Assembly: GCF_000092125.1 (NCBI RefSeq)
Contig: NC_014212.1
Location: 392,001-456,000, forward strand
Origin: Allomeiothermus silvanus DSM 9946
GTDB taxonomy: Bacteria; Deinococcota; Deinococci; Deinococcales; Thermaceae
Length of the DNA: 64,000 nucleotides
Direction: 5' to 3'
Under the pieces are notes generated by a model. The model did no database searches. It was not told the DNA's origin and saw only the letters and a program-made list of their open reading frames with translations. The translations under genes were made by a program, and so were the position numbers. This document shows, piece by piece, positions 55,932-63,474 of the stretch; position 1 is the stretch's first letter, and every line of letters begins with the position of its first letter.

Positions 55932-57203
55932 TCAGGCGTCTTGCGTCTTGCGTCTTGCGTCTTGCGCGTTTAGCTCCTCCGGCGTGCTGATGAACCCGGC
56001 CACCGCGCTCGCCGCCGCCACCCTGGGAGAAGCCAGGTAGATCTCTGCGTCCGCCGCGCCCATCCGCCCCCTGAAGTTGCGATTGGACGTGCTGACGCAG
56101 ACCTCGCCCGGCGCCAGCACCCCCTGGTGGCGGCCCATGCAGGGCCCGCACCCCGGCGTCCCCAGCGTGGCCCCGGCCTGCAGAATCGTGAGGAGCGTGC
56201 CGTCGGCGGTGGCCTCCTCCAGCACCTGCGACGAAGCCGGGATCACCAGCATCCGCACACCCGGCGCGACCCTGCGCCCGCGCAGCACCTCGGCCACCTC
56301 GTGCAGGTCGTCGAGGCGCCCGTTGGTGCAGGTACCCACGAAGACCTGGTCCACCTTCTTGCCCATCACCGAATCTACCGTGTGCACGTTGTCCACGTAG
56401 AAGGGCACCGAGACGCGCGGGGTCAGGGCCGAGAGGTCGATCTCCACCTCGCGCACATAGGTGGCATCCGGGTCCGGGTAGAGCCAGCCGGGCACGTCGT
56501 AAAGCTCCAGGATCTCGCCGCTGGGCACCACCAGCCCGCACTTGGCCCCGGCCTCCACGGTTAGGTTGGCCAGGGTCAGACGCTGGCTGCGGGTGAGGGA
56601 CTCGGCGCCGTCCGCCAGGTGGATCTCCACGCTCATGTAGGTGGCTCCATCGGCGGTGAGGACCCGGACCATCTCAAGCGCCGCGTCTTTAGCGCTCACC
56701 GCGGGGTTCAACCGGCCCCGGAAGGTCACCTTCACGCTCTCGGGCACCCGCAGCCAGGTGCGCCCCGAGGCCGCCGCCAGCGCGATGTCGGTGGCCCCCA
56801 TCCCGCTGCCGAAGCAGGCCACGCCGCCGTAGGTGGTGGAGTGGGAGTCTGAGCCCAGCACGATCCCGCCGGGCAAGGCCAGCCGCTCCTCGATCAAGAC
56901 CTGGTGGCAGATGCCGCGCCCCACGTCAAAGACTGGGCAGCCATAGCGTTTGCCCCACTCGCGGATCTCCTTCTGCGCCTTGGCCACCTCCACGTTGGCC
57001 GCCGGGGCTACGTGATCGATGACGATAGCGACCTTCTCGGGGTAGCGGGGGGTGGCCCCGAGCTGCTCGAGCCGCTTGAAGAAGCTCCCGGCGATGGAGT
57101 CCACCACCATCACCTGGTCCACCTCCACCACCACCAGCTCACCCGAGCGCACCTCGCGCCCGGCCCGCTGGGAAAGGATTTTTTCGGCTAGGGTTAGGCC
57201 CAC
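55932..57203 (-). CDS. hacA: Homoaconitase large subunit
   Basis: The 423-residue [4Fe-4S] dehydratase subunit. Cluster ligands are the Cys in VGTCTNGR and the pair in GCGPCMG. GSDSHSTTYGG and TSNRNFRGRMG are family motifs. Pathway: homocitrate to homoisocitrate through cis-homoaconitate in alpha-aminoadipate lysine synthesis (lysT of Thermus). LeuC is the alternative, but the neighbours are lysine genes. The last ten residues come from a 7-base tandem repeat and are likely dispensable. Confidence 0.93.
   Translation of the reverse strand: MGLTLAEKILSQRAGREVRSGELVVVEVDQVMVVDSIAGSFFKRLEQLGATPRYPEKVAIVIDHVAPAANVEVAKAQKEIREWGKRYGCPVFDVGRGICHQVLIEERLALPGGIVLGSDSHSTTYGGVACFGSGMGATDIALAAASGRTWLRVPESVKVTFRGRLNPAVSAKDAALEMVRVLTADGATYMSVEIHLADGAESLTRSQRLTLANLTVEAGAKCGLVVPSGEILELYDVPGWLYPDPDATYVREVEIDLSALTPRVSVPFYVDNVHTVDSVMGKKVDQVFVGTCTNGRLDDLHEVAEVLRGRRVAPGVRMLVIPASSQVLEEATADGTLLTILQAGATLGTPGCGPCMGRHQGVLAPGEVCVSTSNRNFRGRMGAADAEIYLASPRVAAASAVAGFISTPEELNAQDARRKTQDA
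55936..55963 (-). repeat. Four tandem copies of a 7-base repeat at the hacA 3' end
   Basis: Four perfect copies of GCGTCTT (plus strand) plus a partial fifth. On the minus strand they encode the last residues of HacA (QDARRKTQDA). Copy-number change would alter the frame at the stop codon. Confidence 0.9.
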
Positions 57204-57213
57204 CTCGACCTCC

Positions 57214-57228
57214 TATAATCAGTGTATG
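57214..57228 (+). promoter_or_regulatory. Leaderless promoter of hicBA
   Basis: TATAAT (57214-57219) is followed by exactly six bases and the hicB ATG (57226). No Shine-Dalgarno sequence. A good -35 box is not seen. The geometry matches aat at 843-857. Confidence 0.55.
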
Positions 57229-57456
57229 AAACGCAGGTACTGGGTACGCGTCTACGAGGATCCGGAAGAGCCGGGGGTCTGGCTGGCGGAAGTCCCGGCG
57301 GTTCCTGGGGTTCATTCCGACGGCGATACCCGCGAGGAAGCCATCGGCAACGTTTTGGAAGCGCTCGAGGGGATGCTCGACGCGCTGAAACGCCAGGGTC
57401 TTCCGATTCCTGAGCCGGATGGGGAGTGGGTAGAGGTGGAAGTGAATGCCGCCTAG
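57226..57456 (+). CDS. hicB: HicB-family antitoxin
   Basis: The 76-residue protein has the HicB partial RNase H-like fold: [20 protein letters not shown], then [20 protein letters not shown]. There is no C-terminal DNA-binding helix-turn-helix of the longer HicB type, so it is a short antitoxin. It overlaps the hicA start by 11 bases. The pair sits between the homocitrate synthase-like gene and hacA, on the opposite strand to both. Confidence 0.85.
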   Translation: MKRRYWVRVYEDPEEPGVWLAEVPAVPGVHSDGDTREEAIGNVLEALEGMLDALKRQGLPIPEPDGEWVEVEVNAA

Positions 57457-57628
57457 GCCGGATGAGGTGGCCCGCAAGCTCAAACGAGCTGGGTTGGTCG
57501 AGGGCGGGCGCTGTTTTTGCCAGCACCCCGACGGGCGAACCCCCGTAATCCCCTTTCACAGCGGCGAATTGCCCAAAGGCATCTTCCGGAAAATCCGCAA
57601 AGATGCTGGGATCAGCGTGGAAGAGTAG
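57446..57628 (+). CDS. hicA: HicA-like mRNA interferase toxin, catalytic His absent
   Basis: The 60-residue protein fits HicA in length and in [22 protein letters not shown], the C-terminal family motif. In active HicA the core reads GSHHxF-x-x-PDGR with a catalytic His; here the matching residues are [12 protein letters not shown], so that His is replaced by Arg. Either the toxin is inactive or the His just before PDG takes over (inference). ATG lies inside hicB. Confidence 0.8.
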   Translation: MPPRPDEVARKLKRAGLVEGGRCFCQHPDGRTPVIPFHSGELPKGIFRKIRKDAGISVEE

Positions 57629-57649
57629 GGCAATCTCTGACATAGTCTT

Positions 57650-58891
57650 TCAGTCCAGGTTCTCCAAGCGGGCGGTAGGCACTTCCTCCGGCAGCGCGTG
57701 CTTGCGGATGCCGTGGGATTGGGCGAGCTCGAGCAGCAGTTCCTCGGGCTTCTTGCTGCGCCCGATCTCGTGGGTGCGGCTCTTGAACTCCTGGGTGATC
57801 TCCTTGGCCTGCTCCTTGGTGATCTCGAGCGCCTCGACCTCCTTGAGGTAGTAGTAGATCAGGTTCCAGCCCGATAGCGGCCCCAGCAGAAGTTGATTTT
57901 TGTCTACCCCGAAGTCGTGCAGGTTGTGGGCTTCGTAGACCTTCTTTTCGTTGAGTACCGCTTTTTGGTGAACTCCGGCGGTGTGGGTGCGGTTGGTGAG
58001 GGAGACCGGCTCGGTATAAGGTACCAGGGTGCCCAGAATCGAGGCCATGAGCACGTTGAGGGGGTAGCACTGGCTGAGCTGGTACTGCTCGGCCAGGTCG
58101 GGGTAATGCTTGAAGAGGTTGAACAAGACCCCCGTCACTGAGGGGATACCCGAGCGCTCAGCGAGGCCCCAGATGGAGGCATCCACGTAGCGTACCCCCG
58201 CCCGCACCGCAGCCAGCACGTTGGCGAGGGCTAGGCCCCGGTCGTTGTGGAAGTGGCATTCCAGCTCTACCTCGGGGTAACGCTCCCGTAAGGCGTTTAC
58301 CAGATCCCTCACATCCTCCGGCTCGGCCATGCCCACCGTGTCGGGCAGGCCCAGGGTGTTGACGTAGGGGGAGACGGCGTCGTATAGCCGGAATAGGTCC
58401 TGGCGTGGGGTGCGGAAGACGTCCTCAGCGCTGAACCGCAGGTAAAGGCCGGGATAGCGCGCGCGGGTGTTCTGCAGTACTTCTTTCGCCAAAGCTATGG
58501 CCTCTTCGAGGCTCTTTTGCGCATTATGCCGCTGGGCCAGCGGCGAAACTCCCAGATAGAGGTTGAGCCCATTGCAGCCGACCTCGAGCGAGCGCTCGAT
58601 ATCCTCGGGGTGGCAGCGGCAGTGGGCCAACAAACGCAACTCGCGATCGGTGAGGCTCTTGGCGTAGGCGATGAGTTCGCGTACGTCTTGCTCTTCAGCC
58701 ATGCCCACCACCGGGGAGAAGAACTCGATGTGGGTGACTCCCAGCTCGATCAAGCCCGCCAACAATTGCTTTTTCTCCTCGAGGGTGAAGCGGTACTTCT
58801 CGGTGTCAAATAGCAGCGGCGATTGCTGGCCGTCGCGGAAGGTAGTGTCCACGATCTCGATGCGCCTAAGGTGTGTTTGGCTGTTGCCCAT
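57650..58891 (-). CDS. Homocitrate synthase-like protein (HMGL-like family)
   Basis: The 413-residue protein is a TIM-barrel acyltransferase with VDTTFRDGQQSP (first metal/substrate loop), LRFSAEDVFR, LPDTVGMAEP and the metal-binding pair in LECHFHNDRG. ATG 58891. Homocitrate synthase adds acetyl-CoA to 2-oxoglutarate as the first step to lysine. Thermus homocitrate synthase starts with DSTLREGEQ and is shorter (376), so this is a different branch that might also be 2-isopropylmalate or citramalate synthase-like. The leader with Lys codons and the lysine cluster downstream favour homocitrate synthase. Confidence 0.75.
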   Translation of the reverse strand: MGNSQTHLRRIEIVDTTFRDGQQSPLLFDTEKYRFTLEEKKQLLAGLIELGVTHIEFFSPVVGMAEEQDVRELIAYAKSLTDRELRLLAHCRCHPEDIERSLEVGCNGLNLYLGVSPLAQRHNAQKSLEEAIALAKEVLQNTRARYPGLYLRFSAEDVFRTPRQDLFRLYDAVSPYVNTLGLPDTVGMAEPEDVRDLVNALRERYPEVELECHFHNDRGLALANVLAAVRAGVRYVDASIWGLAERSGIPSVTGVLFNLFKHYPDLAEQYQLSQCYPLNVLMASILGTLVPYTEPVSLTNRTHTAGVHQKAVLNEKKVYEAHNLHDFGVDKNQLLLGPLSGWNLIYYYLKEVEALEITKEQAKEITQEFKSRTHEIGRSKKPEELLLELAQSHGIRKHALPEEVPTARLENLD

Positions 58892-58910
58892 ACCCCTGGT
58901 TTCCTCAGAG

Positions 58911-58981
58911 AAAAACCGGCCCGCTGGGTTGGCGGGCCGGGATACGCACTCGCGCGGACTAGCTCAGGCTAGCCCCCCGGC
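58911..58981 (-). promoter_or_regulatory. Transcription attenuator of the homocitrate synthase-like gene
   Basis: Intrinsic terminator: CCGGCCCGC (58932-58940 on minus) pairs with GCGGGCCGG (58916-58924), then five T (58911-58915), 20 bases before the ATG. Upstream hairpin: 58968-58975 with 58956-58963 (eight pairs including one G-U, four-base loop). Competing pairing: GCCGGG (58976-58981 read on minus), inside the leader ORF just after the Lys codons, is complementary to CCCGGC (58936-58941) in the terminator's 5' arm. A ribosome stalled at the Lys codons would thus allow read-through. Confidence 0.78.
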
Positions 58982-59008
58982 GCTGGGTTTTTTTGCACTT
59001 AAGATCAT
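58964..59008 (-). CDS. Leader peptide with tandem Lys codons
   Basis: ATG 59008 opens 14 codons, MILSAKKPSAGGLA, to TGA at 58964-58966. Two adjacent AAA (Lys) codons sit at 58988-58993. The ATG is about nine bases after the -10 box, so it may be translated leaderless; no Shine-Dalgarno sequence is seen. Leader-peptide control of lysine genes by attenuation has been described in Thermus thermophilus. The product is regulatory only. Confidence 0.72.
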   Translation of the reverse strand: MILSAKKPSAGGLA

Positions 59009-59017
59009 CCTGGAAGA

Positions 59018-59046
59018 AGGGTATACAAGTAGCCCGGATATGTCAA
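59018..59046 (-). promoter_or_regulatory. Promoter of the leader and homocitrate synthase-like gene
   Basis: -35 TTGACA (59041-59046), 17-base spacer, -10 TACCCT (59018-59023); TATACC (59020-59025) with a 15-base spacer is the alternative. It lies just past the uppS stop, so the lysine gene is separate from uppS. Confidence 0.6.
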
Positions 59047-59051
59047 GCGCG

Positions 59052-59888
59052 CTAACGTCCGAATCGCCGCTCGCGTCCCTGGTAGCTGCGAATGGCCCGC
59101 AGGAAGTCCACCTTGCGGAAAGCGGGCCAAAAGGCATCGAAGAAGTAGTACTCGCTGTGGGCGCTTTGCCACAGCAAAAAACCCGATAGCCGCACCTCGC
59201 CCGAAGTACGGATGATGAAATCGGGATCAGGAACCCCAGCGGTGTACAAGCGCTCGCCGATATGCTCGATGTCGAGTTCGGAGGCCAGCTCCTCCGGGCT
59301 TTTGCCGGTCTGGGCGGCTTCGAGCAGGAGAGCTTTGACCGCATCCACGATCTCCTCGCGCCCGCCATAGCCCATGGCGATTTGCAAGAGCATGCCCTCG
59401 TGTTGCTCGGTAGTCCGCTCGAGTTCCTCCAGGGCCTCCAATACTTTGGGGGGAAAGCGATCGCGCCGCCCGATGACCTTGACCCGCACCTCGTTGGCGT
59501 GGATGCGCGGGTCCACCGCCATCCGCCGGGCCTCCTTGACGAAGAGGTTCATCAGGGTCTCGACTTCCTTTTGGCTGCGGCTCCAGTTGTCGGTGCTGAA
59601 GACCCACACCGTGACGGTTCTGATACCCAGCTCCAAGCACCACTCGAGCACCTCGTAGGCCTTGGCCACCCCAAACTCGTGCCCCTGGTGCCCCTCCAGT
59701 CCCAGGCTTCGGGCAAAGCGCCGGTTGCCATCGAGGATCATCCCCAGGTGCTTGGGGACATGCCCACCGCGCACCTCGGACTCGAGGCGGCGCTCATACC
59801 ACCAGTACAGAGGCTTGGTGAGGGCTTTGACCCAGCCGAGCGCACGGGCCGGCCAAGAAGGAGAAGAAGGGGAAGCCGTAGCTGCCAC
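59052..59888 (-). CDS. uppS: Isoprenyl transferase (UPP synthase type)
   Basis: Cis-prenyltransferase that lengthens prenyl diphosphates for the lipid carrier of cell wall synthesis. The 278-residue protein has an N-terminal extension of about 45 residues with aromatic residues and then the family core: HLGMILDGNRRFAR (metal Asp), FSTDNWSRS, and IIRTSGEVRLSGFLLWQSAHSEYYF. The GTG start at 59888 is uncertain; a later start would remove the extension. It is divergent from rnhB. Confidence 0.93.
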   Translation of the reverse strand: MAATASPSSPSWPARALGWVKALTKPLYWWYERRLESEVRGGHVPKHLGMILDGNRRFARSLGLEGHQGHEFGVAKAYEVLEWCLELGIRTVTVWVFSTDNWSRSQKEVETLMNLFVKEARRMAVDPRIHANEVRVKVIGRRDRFPPKVLEALEELERTTEQHEGMLLQIAMGYGGREEIVDAVKALLLEAAQTGKSPEELASELDIEHIGERLYTAGVPDPDFIIRTSGEVRLSGFLLWQSAHSEYYFFDAFWPAFRKVDFLRAIRSYQGRERRFGR

Positions 59889-59935
59889 CCTTCAAGAGTA
59901 GCACTTTCCCCAGGGGCCAATTAGAGTAGCTAAAC

Positions 59936-60586
59936 ATGAGGTCAGAGGGCGAATCTCCCCCGCTTGAGAGGGATTGGTGGGAAGCCGGGCTGCGGGTAGC
60001 CGGGGTGGACGAGGCCGGACGGGGGGCCTGGGCGGGGCCAGTGGTGGTTGCGGCGGTGATTCTGCCCAGGGGCGAACACCCTTTCCGTGATTCCAAAACC
60101 CTCAGCGCTCGGCAGCGGGAAGCCCTCGAGGCCAGGGTCAAGGCGGTGGCGCTGGGCTGGGGGGTGGGTTTGGCCGCGGTCGACGAGATCGAGCGGTTAG
60201 GTATCCTCAAAGCCACCCATCGGGCTGCGCAGCGGGCGCTCGAATGCTTGGCGGTGCTGCCGGATGCCCTGATTACCGATTACCTACGGCTCGAGCGGGA
60301 GTGGCGGGGGCCTGCTTCCTTGTTGCGTTGCCCGCCCAAGGCGGACCGGGATAGCCCCACGGTGGCGGCGGCGAGTATTTTGGCCAAGGTAGCGCGGGAC
60401 CGGCATATGCTCGAGCTGGAGGCGCAGTATCCCGGCTACGGTTTTGCCACGCACAAAGGCTACGGCACCACGCTTCACCGAGAAAACTTGATTCGCCTGG
60501 GTCCCTCGCCGGTCCACCGCAAGACCTTCGCCCCGGTGCGCTGCTTGCTCCGGGCAGATGAAAAGCGCGCATTCAACTGGGATTAG
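59936..60586 (+). CDS. rnhB: Ribonuclease HII
   Basis: RNase HII removes RNA from RNA-DNA hybrids and single ribonucleotides from DNA. The 216-residue protein has VAGVDEAGRGAWAGPVVVAAV (acidic residues DEAGRG), a DSKTLS-type segment and the later Asp region DALITDYL, ending VHRKTFAPVR. The DNA end matches type 2 RNase H. ATG 59936 has TAGAGT eight bases upstream, so it may be leaderless. Confidence 0.94.
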   Translation: MRSEGESPPLERDWWEAGLRVAGVDEAGRGAWAGPVVVAAVILPRGEHPFRDSKTLSARQREALEARVKAVALGWGVGLAAVDEIERLGILKATHRAAQRALECLAVLPDALITDYLRLEREWRGPASLLRCPPKADRDSPTVAAASILAKVARDRHMLELEAQYPGYGFATHKGYGTTLHRENLIRLGPSPVHRKTFAPVRCLLRADEKRAFNWD

Positions 60587-60631
60587 GCTGCGGTTCAGCC
60601 TTCCTTCAGATTGCCCCGATAATCTGAGGTC

Positions 60632-61153
60632 ATGCGATCTAGCCTGAACTCCAAACGGCTGAGCTTGATTTTGTTGGCCCTACTACTCTCGGCCTGTACG
60701 ATTGGGGTCCGTCCCGGTACGGTGAGCGTGGGGGTGGGCTTTGGCGTGGAATTGAGCCCCATCATCACCCAGTTCCGCCCCGACCGGGGAGAAGGCAGTT
60801 ATTACCGGGTTGGGGAAGCCGTACGCTTCGTGATCAGCGTGAACCGCCCGGGTTACATCGCCCTAGTTGGGGTAGATCCCGATGGCCGGGCTTACGAGTT
60901 CGACCGTTTCTACCTCAACCCCGGCACCTACACCCTCCCCCTAGCGAGCCGGCAGATCCAGTACACCCTGACCTACCCCTTAGGGTTGCAACGGGTGCGG
61001 GCTATCTACACCAACACTCCTGCCCCGGCCTCGGTGCGTTTTGAGGGGCGGATCTATAGCGACGGCTTTAACAGCCGCACCAGCAGCTATCTTCAGTTGA
61101 GTGGGGCCCAGGTACGCGACGTGAGCGACACCTATTTCTATATCACCCAGTGA
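60632..61153 (+). CDS. Lipoprotein with DUF4384-like domain
   Basis: The 173-residue protein has a lipoprotein signal (LALLLSAC lipobox, Cys at about 22). After it comes a beta-rich domain with VGEAVRFVISVNRPGYIALVG and YLNPGTYTLP, fitting DUF4384 proteins found on the surface of many bacteria. It is anchored on the outer face of the inner or outer membrane. GAGGTC precedes the ATG. No partner is evident. Confidence 0.78.
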   Translation: MRSSLNSKRLSLILLALLLSACTIGVRPGTVSVGVGFGVELSPIITQFRPDRGEGSYYRVGEAVRFVISVNRPGYIALVGVDPDGRAYEFDRFYLNPGTYTLPLASRQIQYTLTYPLGLQRVRAIYTNTPAPASVRFEGRIYSDGFNSRTSSYLQLSGAQVRDVSDTYFYITQ

Positions 61154-61216
61154 GGTCCTGCGAGCGGATTCCTGTAGAGCCTGACCCCGGCCAAATCCCA
61201 GACGCGTAAACCCTGA

Positions 61217-61257
61217 CCCCGGTTCAGCTTGAACCGGGGTAAAAAGTTGCATATAAT
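61217..61257 (+). promoter_or_regulatory. Promoter of dctP-like gene overlapping a hairpin
   Basis: CCCCGGTTCA (61217-61226) and TGAACCGGGG (61230-61239) form a perfect ten-base stem with a three-base loop. -35 TTGAAC (61229-61234) lies in its second arm. A 17-base spacer leads to -10 TATAAT (61252-61257). The hairpin may be a terminator for the lipoprotein gene, an operator, or both. Confidence 0.65.
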
Positions 61258-61305
61258 CACCTCGCACCCAGTAAGTGCGAAAAAAACCTGTCCTTAGGAG
61301 GCTAT

Positions 61306-62388
61306 GTGGATAGACGCAATTTCCTCAAAAAAGCTGGTGTGGGGGTAGCAGCCAGCACGGTGTTTGGCCCGGTTTTCGCGCAGACCGCCCCGAGCATTCG
61401 CTGGCGGTTGGCGAGCAGCTTCCCCAAGAGCCTGGACACCATCTATGGAGCAGCGGAGGTACTGGCCAAGACCCTATCCGACCTGACCGACGGTAAGTTC
61501 CAGATCCGCCCTTTTCCCTCCGGGGAGATTGTTCCCGGCTTGCAGGTGTTGGATGCCGTGCAGCAGGGGACAGTAGAAGTCGGCCACACCGCCAGCTACT
61601 ACTACATCGGGAAAAACCCCGCCCTGGCCTTCGATACCGCGCTGCCCTTCGGGCTCAACGCCCGGCAGCAGAACGCCTGGCTCTATAAGGGGGGCGGCCT
61701 CGAGCTGATGCGCGAGGTCCTCAGCGACTTCAACATCATCAACTTCCCTGCCGGCAATACCGGGGCCCAGATGGGGGGCTGGTGGCGCAAGGAGATTAGG
61801 ACCCTGGCCGACGTGAAGGGGGTTAAGTTCCGCATCCCCGGCCTAGGCGGTGTGGTGTGGAGCCGCTTGGGGGTGGTGCCCCAGACGATCGCGGGCGGGG
61901 AGATCTACCCAGCCTTGGAACGCGGCACCATTGATGGGGCAGAGTGGGTGGGCCCCTACGACGATGAGAAGCTGGGCTTTTACAAGATCGCCAAGTTCTA
62001 CTACTATCCCGGTTGGTGGGAACCCGGTCCGGGCCTCTCCCTCTACGTCAACCTGGACCAGTGGAAGAGGCTGCCCAAGGACTACCAACAGGCTTTCGAA
62101 GTCGCCGCCTACCAGGCCAACGTTGACATGATAGCCGACTACGACGCCAAGAACCCGGCGGCCTTCCGGCGGCTTTTGGGCCAGGGTGTCCAGATCAAGA
62201 AGTTCCCCCGCGAGATCCTCAAAGCAGCCCAGAGCGCGGCTTTCGAGCTATACAACGAGGAGTCTAGTAAGAACGCCCAGTACAGGAAGGTCTTCGCCAA
62301 CTGGGATCAGTTCCGCAAGGACAGCAGCCGGGTTATGGCCATCCACGAACTCAGCTTCGAGGAGTACATGTTCCCCCAGATCGTTTAG
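61306..62388 (+). CDS. TRAP transporter solute-binding protein (DctP family), Tat-exported
   Basis: The 360-residue protein has a twin-arginine signal (DRRNFLKKAGVGVAAS) and the DctP fold: WRLASSFPKSLDTIYGAAE, LQVLDAVQQGTVEVGHTASYY, and the ligand Arg region KGVKFRIPGLGG. Tryptophan- and Tyr-rich stretches near YYPGWWEPGPG line the site, like members that bind organic acids or keto acids. GTG at 61306 follows TAGGAGG. The matching large permease gene (63475) is on the other strand, about 1.1 kb further on. Confidence 0.9.
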   Translation: MDRRNFLKKAGVGVAASTVFGPVFAQTAPSIRWRLASSFPKSLDTIYGAAEVLAKTLSDLTDGKFQIRPFPSGEIVPGLQVLDAVQQGTVEVGHTASYYYIGKNPALAFDTALPFGLNARQQNAWLYKGGGLELMREVLSDFNIINFPAGNTGAQMGGWWRKEIRTLADVKGVKFRIPGLGGVVWSRLGVVPQTIAGGEIYPALERGTIDGAEWVGPYDDEKLGFYKIAKFYYYPGWWEPGPGLSLYVNLDQWKRLPKDYQQAFEVAAYQANVDMIADYDAKNPAAFRRLLGQGVQIKKFPREILKAAQSAAFELYNEESSKNAQYRKVFANWDQFRKDSSRVMAIHELSFEEYMFPQIV

Positions 62389-62485
62389 GGTCAGGTTGTG
62401 AGAAGAGGGTGGCTCAGGCAGTAAAGCCGCTCCAGCGGTTCGGCTAGCACCGGTGCCCAGAGGCCTCCCGAGCGATGCGACGAGG

Positions 62486-62513
62486 GCTCCCCACCTTGTG
62501 CGGGGAGCTTTTT
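62486..62513 (+). terminator. Intrinsic terminator of the dctP-like gene
   Basis: GCTCCCC (62486-62492) pairs with GGGGAGC (62502-62508) across a nine-base loop, followed by five T. Confidence 0.85.
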
Positions 62514-62571
62514 CTGGGGCTTGTAGCTATGCGCCTTTACGATCCTGGCCGCTGGCGTAAACTTTGATCCG

Positions 62572-63054
62572 ATGAACGAAGCTTATCCTCTGCGTTCCAA
62601 AAGAGGTCTGGCGACCATGGCAGCGGGCTCGAGCATGGTGCTGATGGGCTTGCTGGTGGTGGGGTACAGTCTGGCCGGGGGATTGCAGGGCTTCCAACTG
62701 CTGGCGGTTCCGGTCATCCTGGGGCTGTTCATGATCGCGTTGGGGGTAGACGAAGGTTTCTTGGCCGAACTCGAGGTGACCCCCACCCAGGTCCGGATCA
62801 AGAAATGGGGGAGTTGGGAGGAGTTTTCCCTCGAGGGCATTGAGGTAGTGGACGTTCTGCGAGACTGGCTGGGTTTGGGGGGGCTGATCCTGGTGCTGGC
62901 GGCCAAGGGCCGGCCCAGCGTGCAGATCAACCTGCGGCAGTACAGCAACCGCAAAGAGCTAGCCCGGCGGATCCTCCAGGGGGTTTGGGCGGCGAACCGG
63001 GAGGTGCTCATCCTGCCCCGAGCCGAGCGCCGTTTTGGGCGGCCTCCGTATTAA
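62572..63054 (+). CDS. Unknown membrane protein with PH-like C-terminal domain
   Basis: The 160-residue protein has two membrane helices (about 15-35 and 40-60) and then a soluble beta-rich domain (about 70-130: VTPTQVRIKKWGSWEEFSLE, VQINLRQYSNRKELARRIL) resembling bacterial PH/YdbT-like domains. The C-terminus is basic. No function can be assigned. ATG 62572. Confidence 0.65.
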   Translation: MNEAYPLRSKRGLATMAAGSSMVLMGLLVVGYSLAGGLQGFQLLAVPVILGLFMIALGVDEGFLAELEVTPTQVRIKKWGSWEEFSLEGIEVVDVLRDWLGLGGLILVLAAKGRPSVQINLRQYSNRKELARRILQGVWAANREVLILPRAERRFGRPPY

Positions 63055-63110
63055 GACTTCCAGCGATCCTCATCGGCGCTGGGCAAAGCTTGGCACTCAG
63101 CGCGCGGGAT

Positions 63111-63197
63111 TCACGGGGACCCTTCGGCCCGGATGTTTTGGGCCGCGTGCAAATCCCGGTCATGCACCGCCCCGCACGTACACGTCCAGATCCTCCC
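63111..63197 (-). pseudogene. TnpB C-terminal remnant (IS200/IS605)
   Basis: A short minus-strand frame reads [20 protein letters not shown] before its stop at 63111. This is the zinc-ribbon end and final DRDxxAAxN motif of TnpB. No upstream domain follows in the same frame, so only a relic remains. Confidence 0.7.
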
Positions 63198-63281
63198 CAG
63201 ATGGGCTGAACCGCCGGAAACGCGATACCCTCAAGGCATTTCCCTAATGTCCGTGAGTGGCGCGGCGGGACGACGTGTGGC

Positions 63282-63368
63282 ACAAGTACGGTCTACCGGG
63301 AGCTTCGGGAGCGCTTTCGTCCCGTGCAAGCGCTCTTTATCCTCGCCATGCGGTGTGGCAAGGCGTAG
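63282..63368 (+). pseudogene. TnpB N-terminal-like remnant
   Basis: A plus-strand frame reads VYRELRERFRPVQALFILAM and stops at 63366. This fits the N-terminal region of TnpB. It is head-to-head with the C-terminal relic at 63111. The 420-base gap 63055-63474 holds only these relics. Confidence 0.55.
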
Positions 63369-63474
63369 CTGCGGCGGCAAGCCGTCGACCTACGCCCCTA
63401 CCAAAGACCTAGACCGCCCTGCAAACCCTACGCGCCCCGTGCACGGCCCATTTGCCCGGTCAACCATCCGCGCC

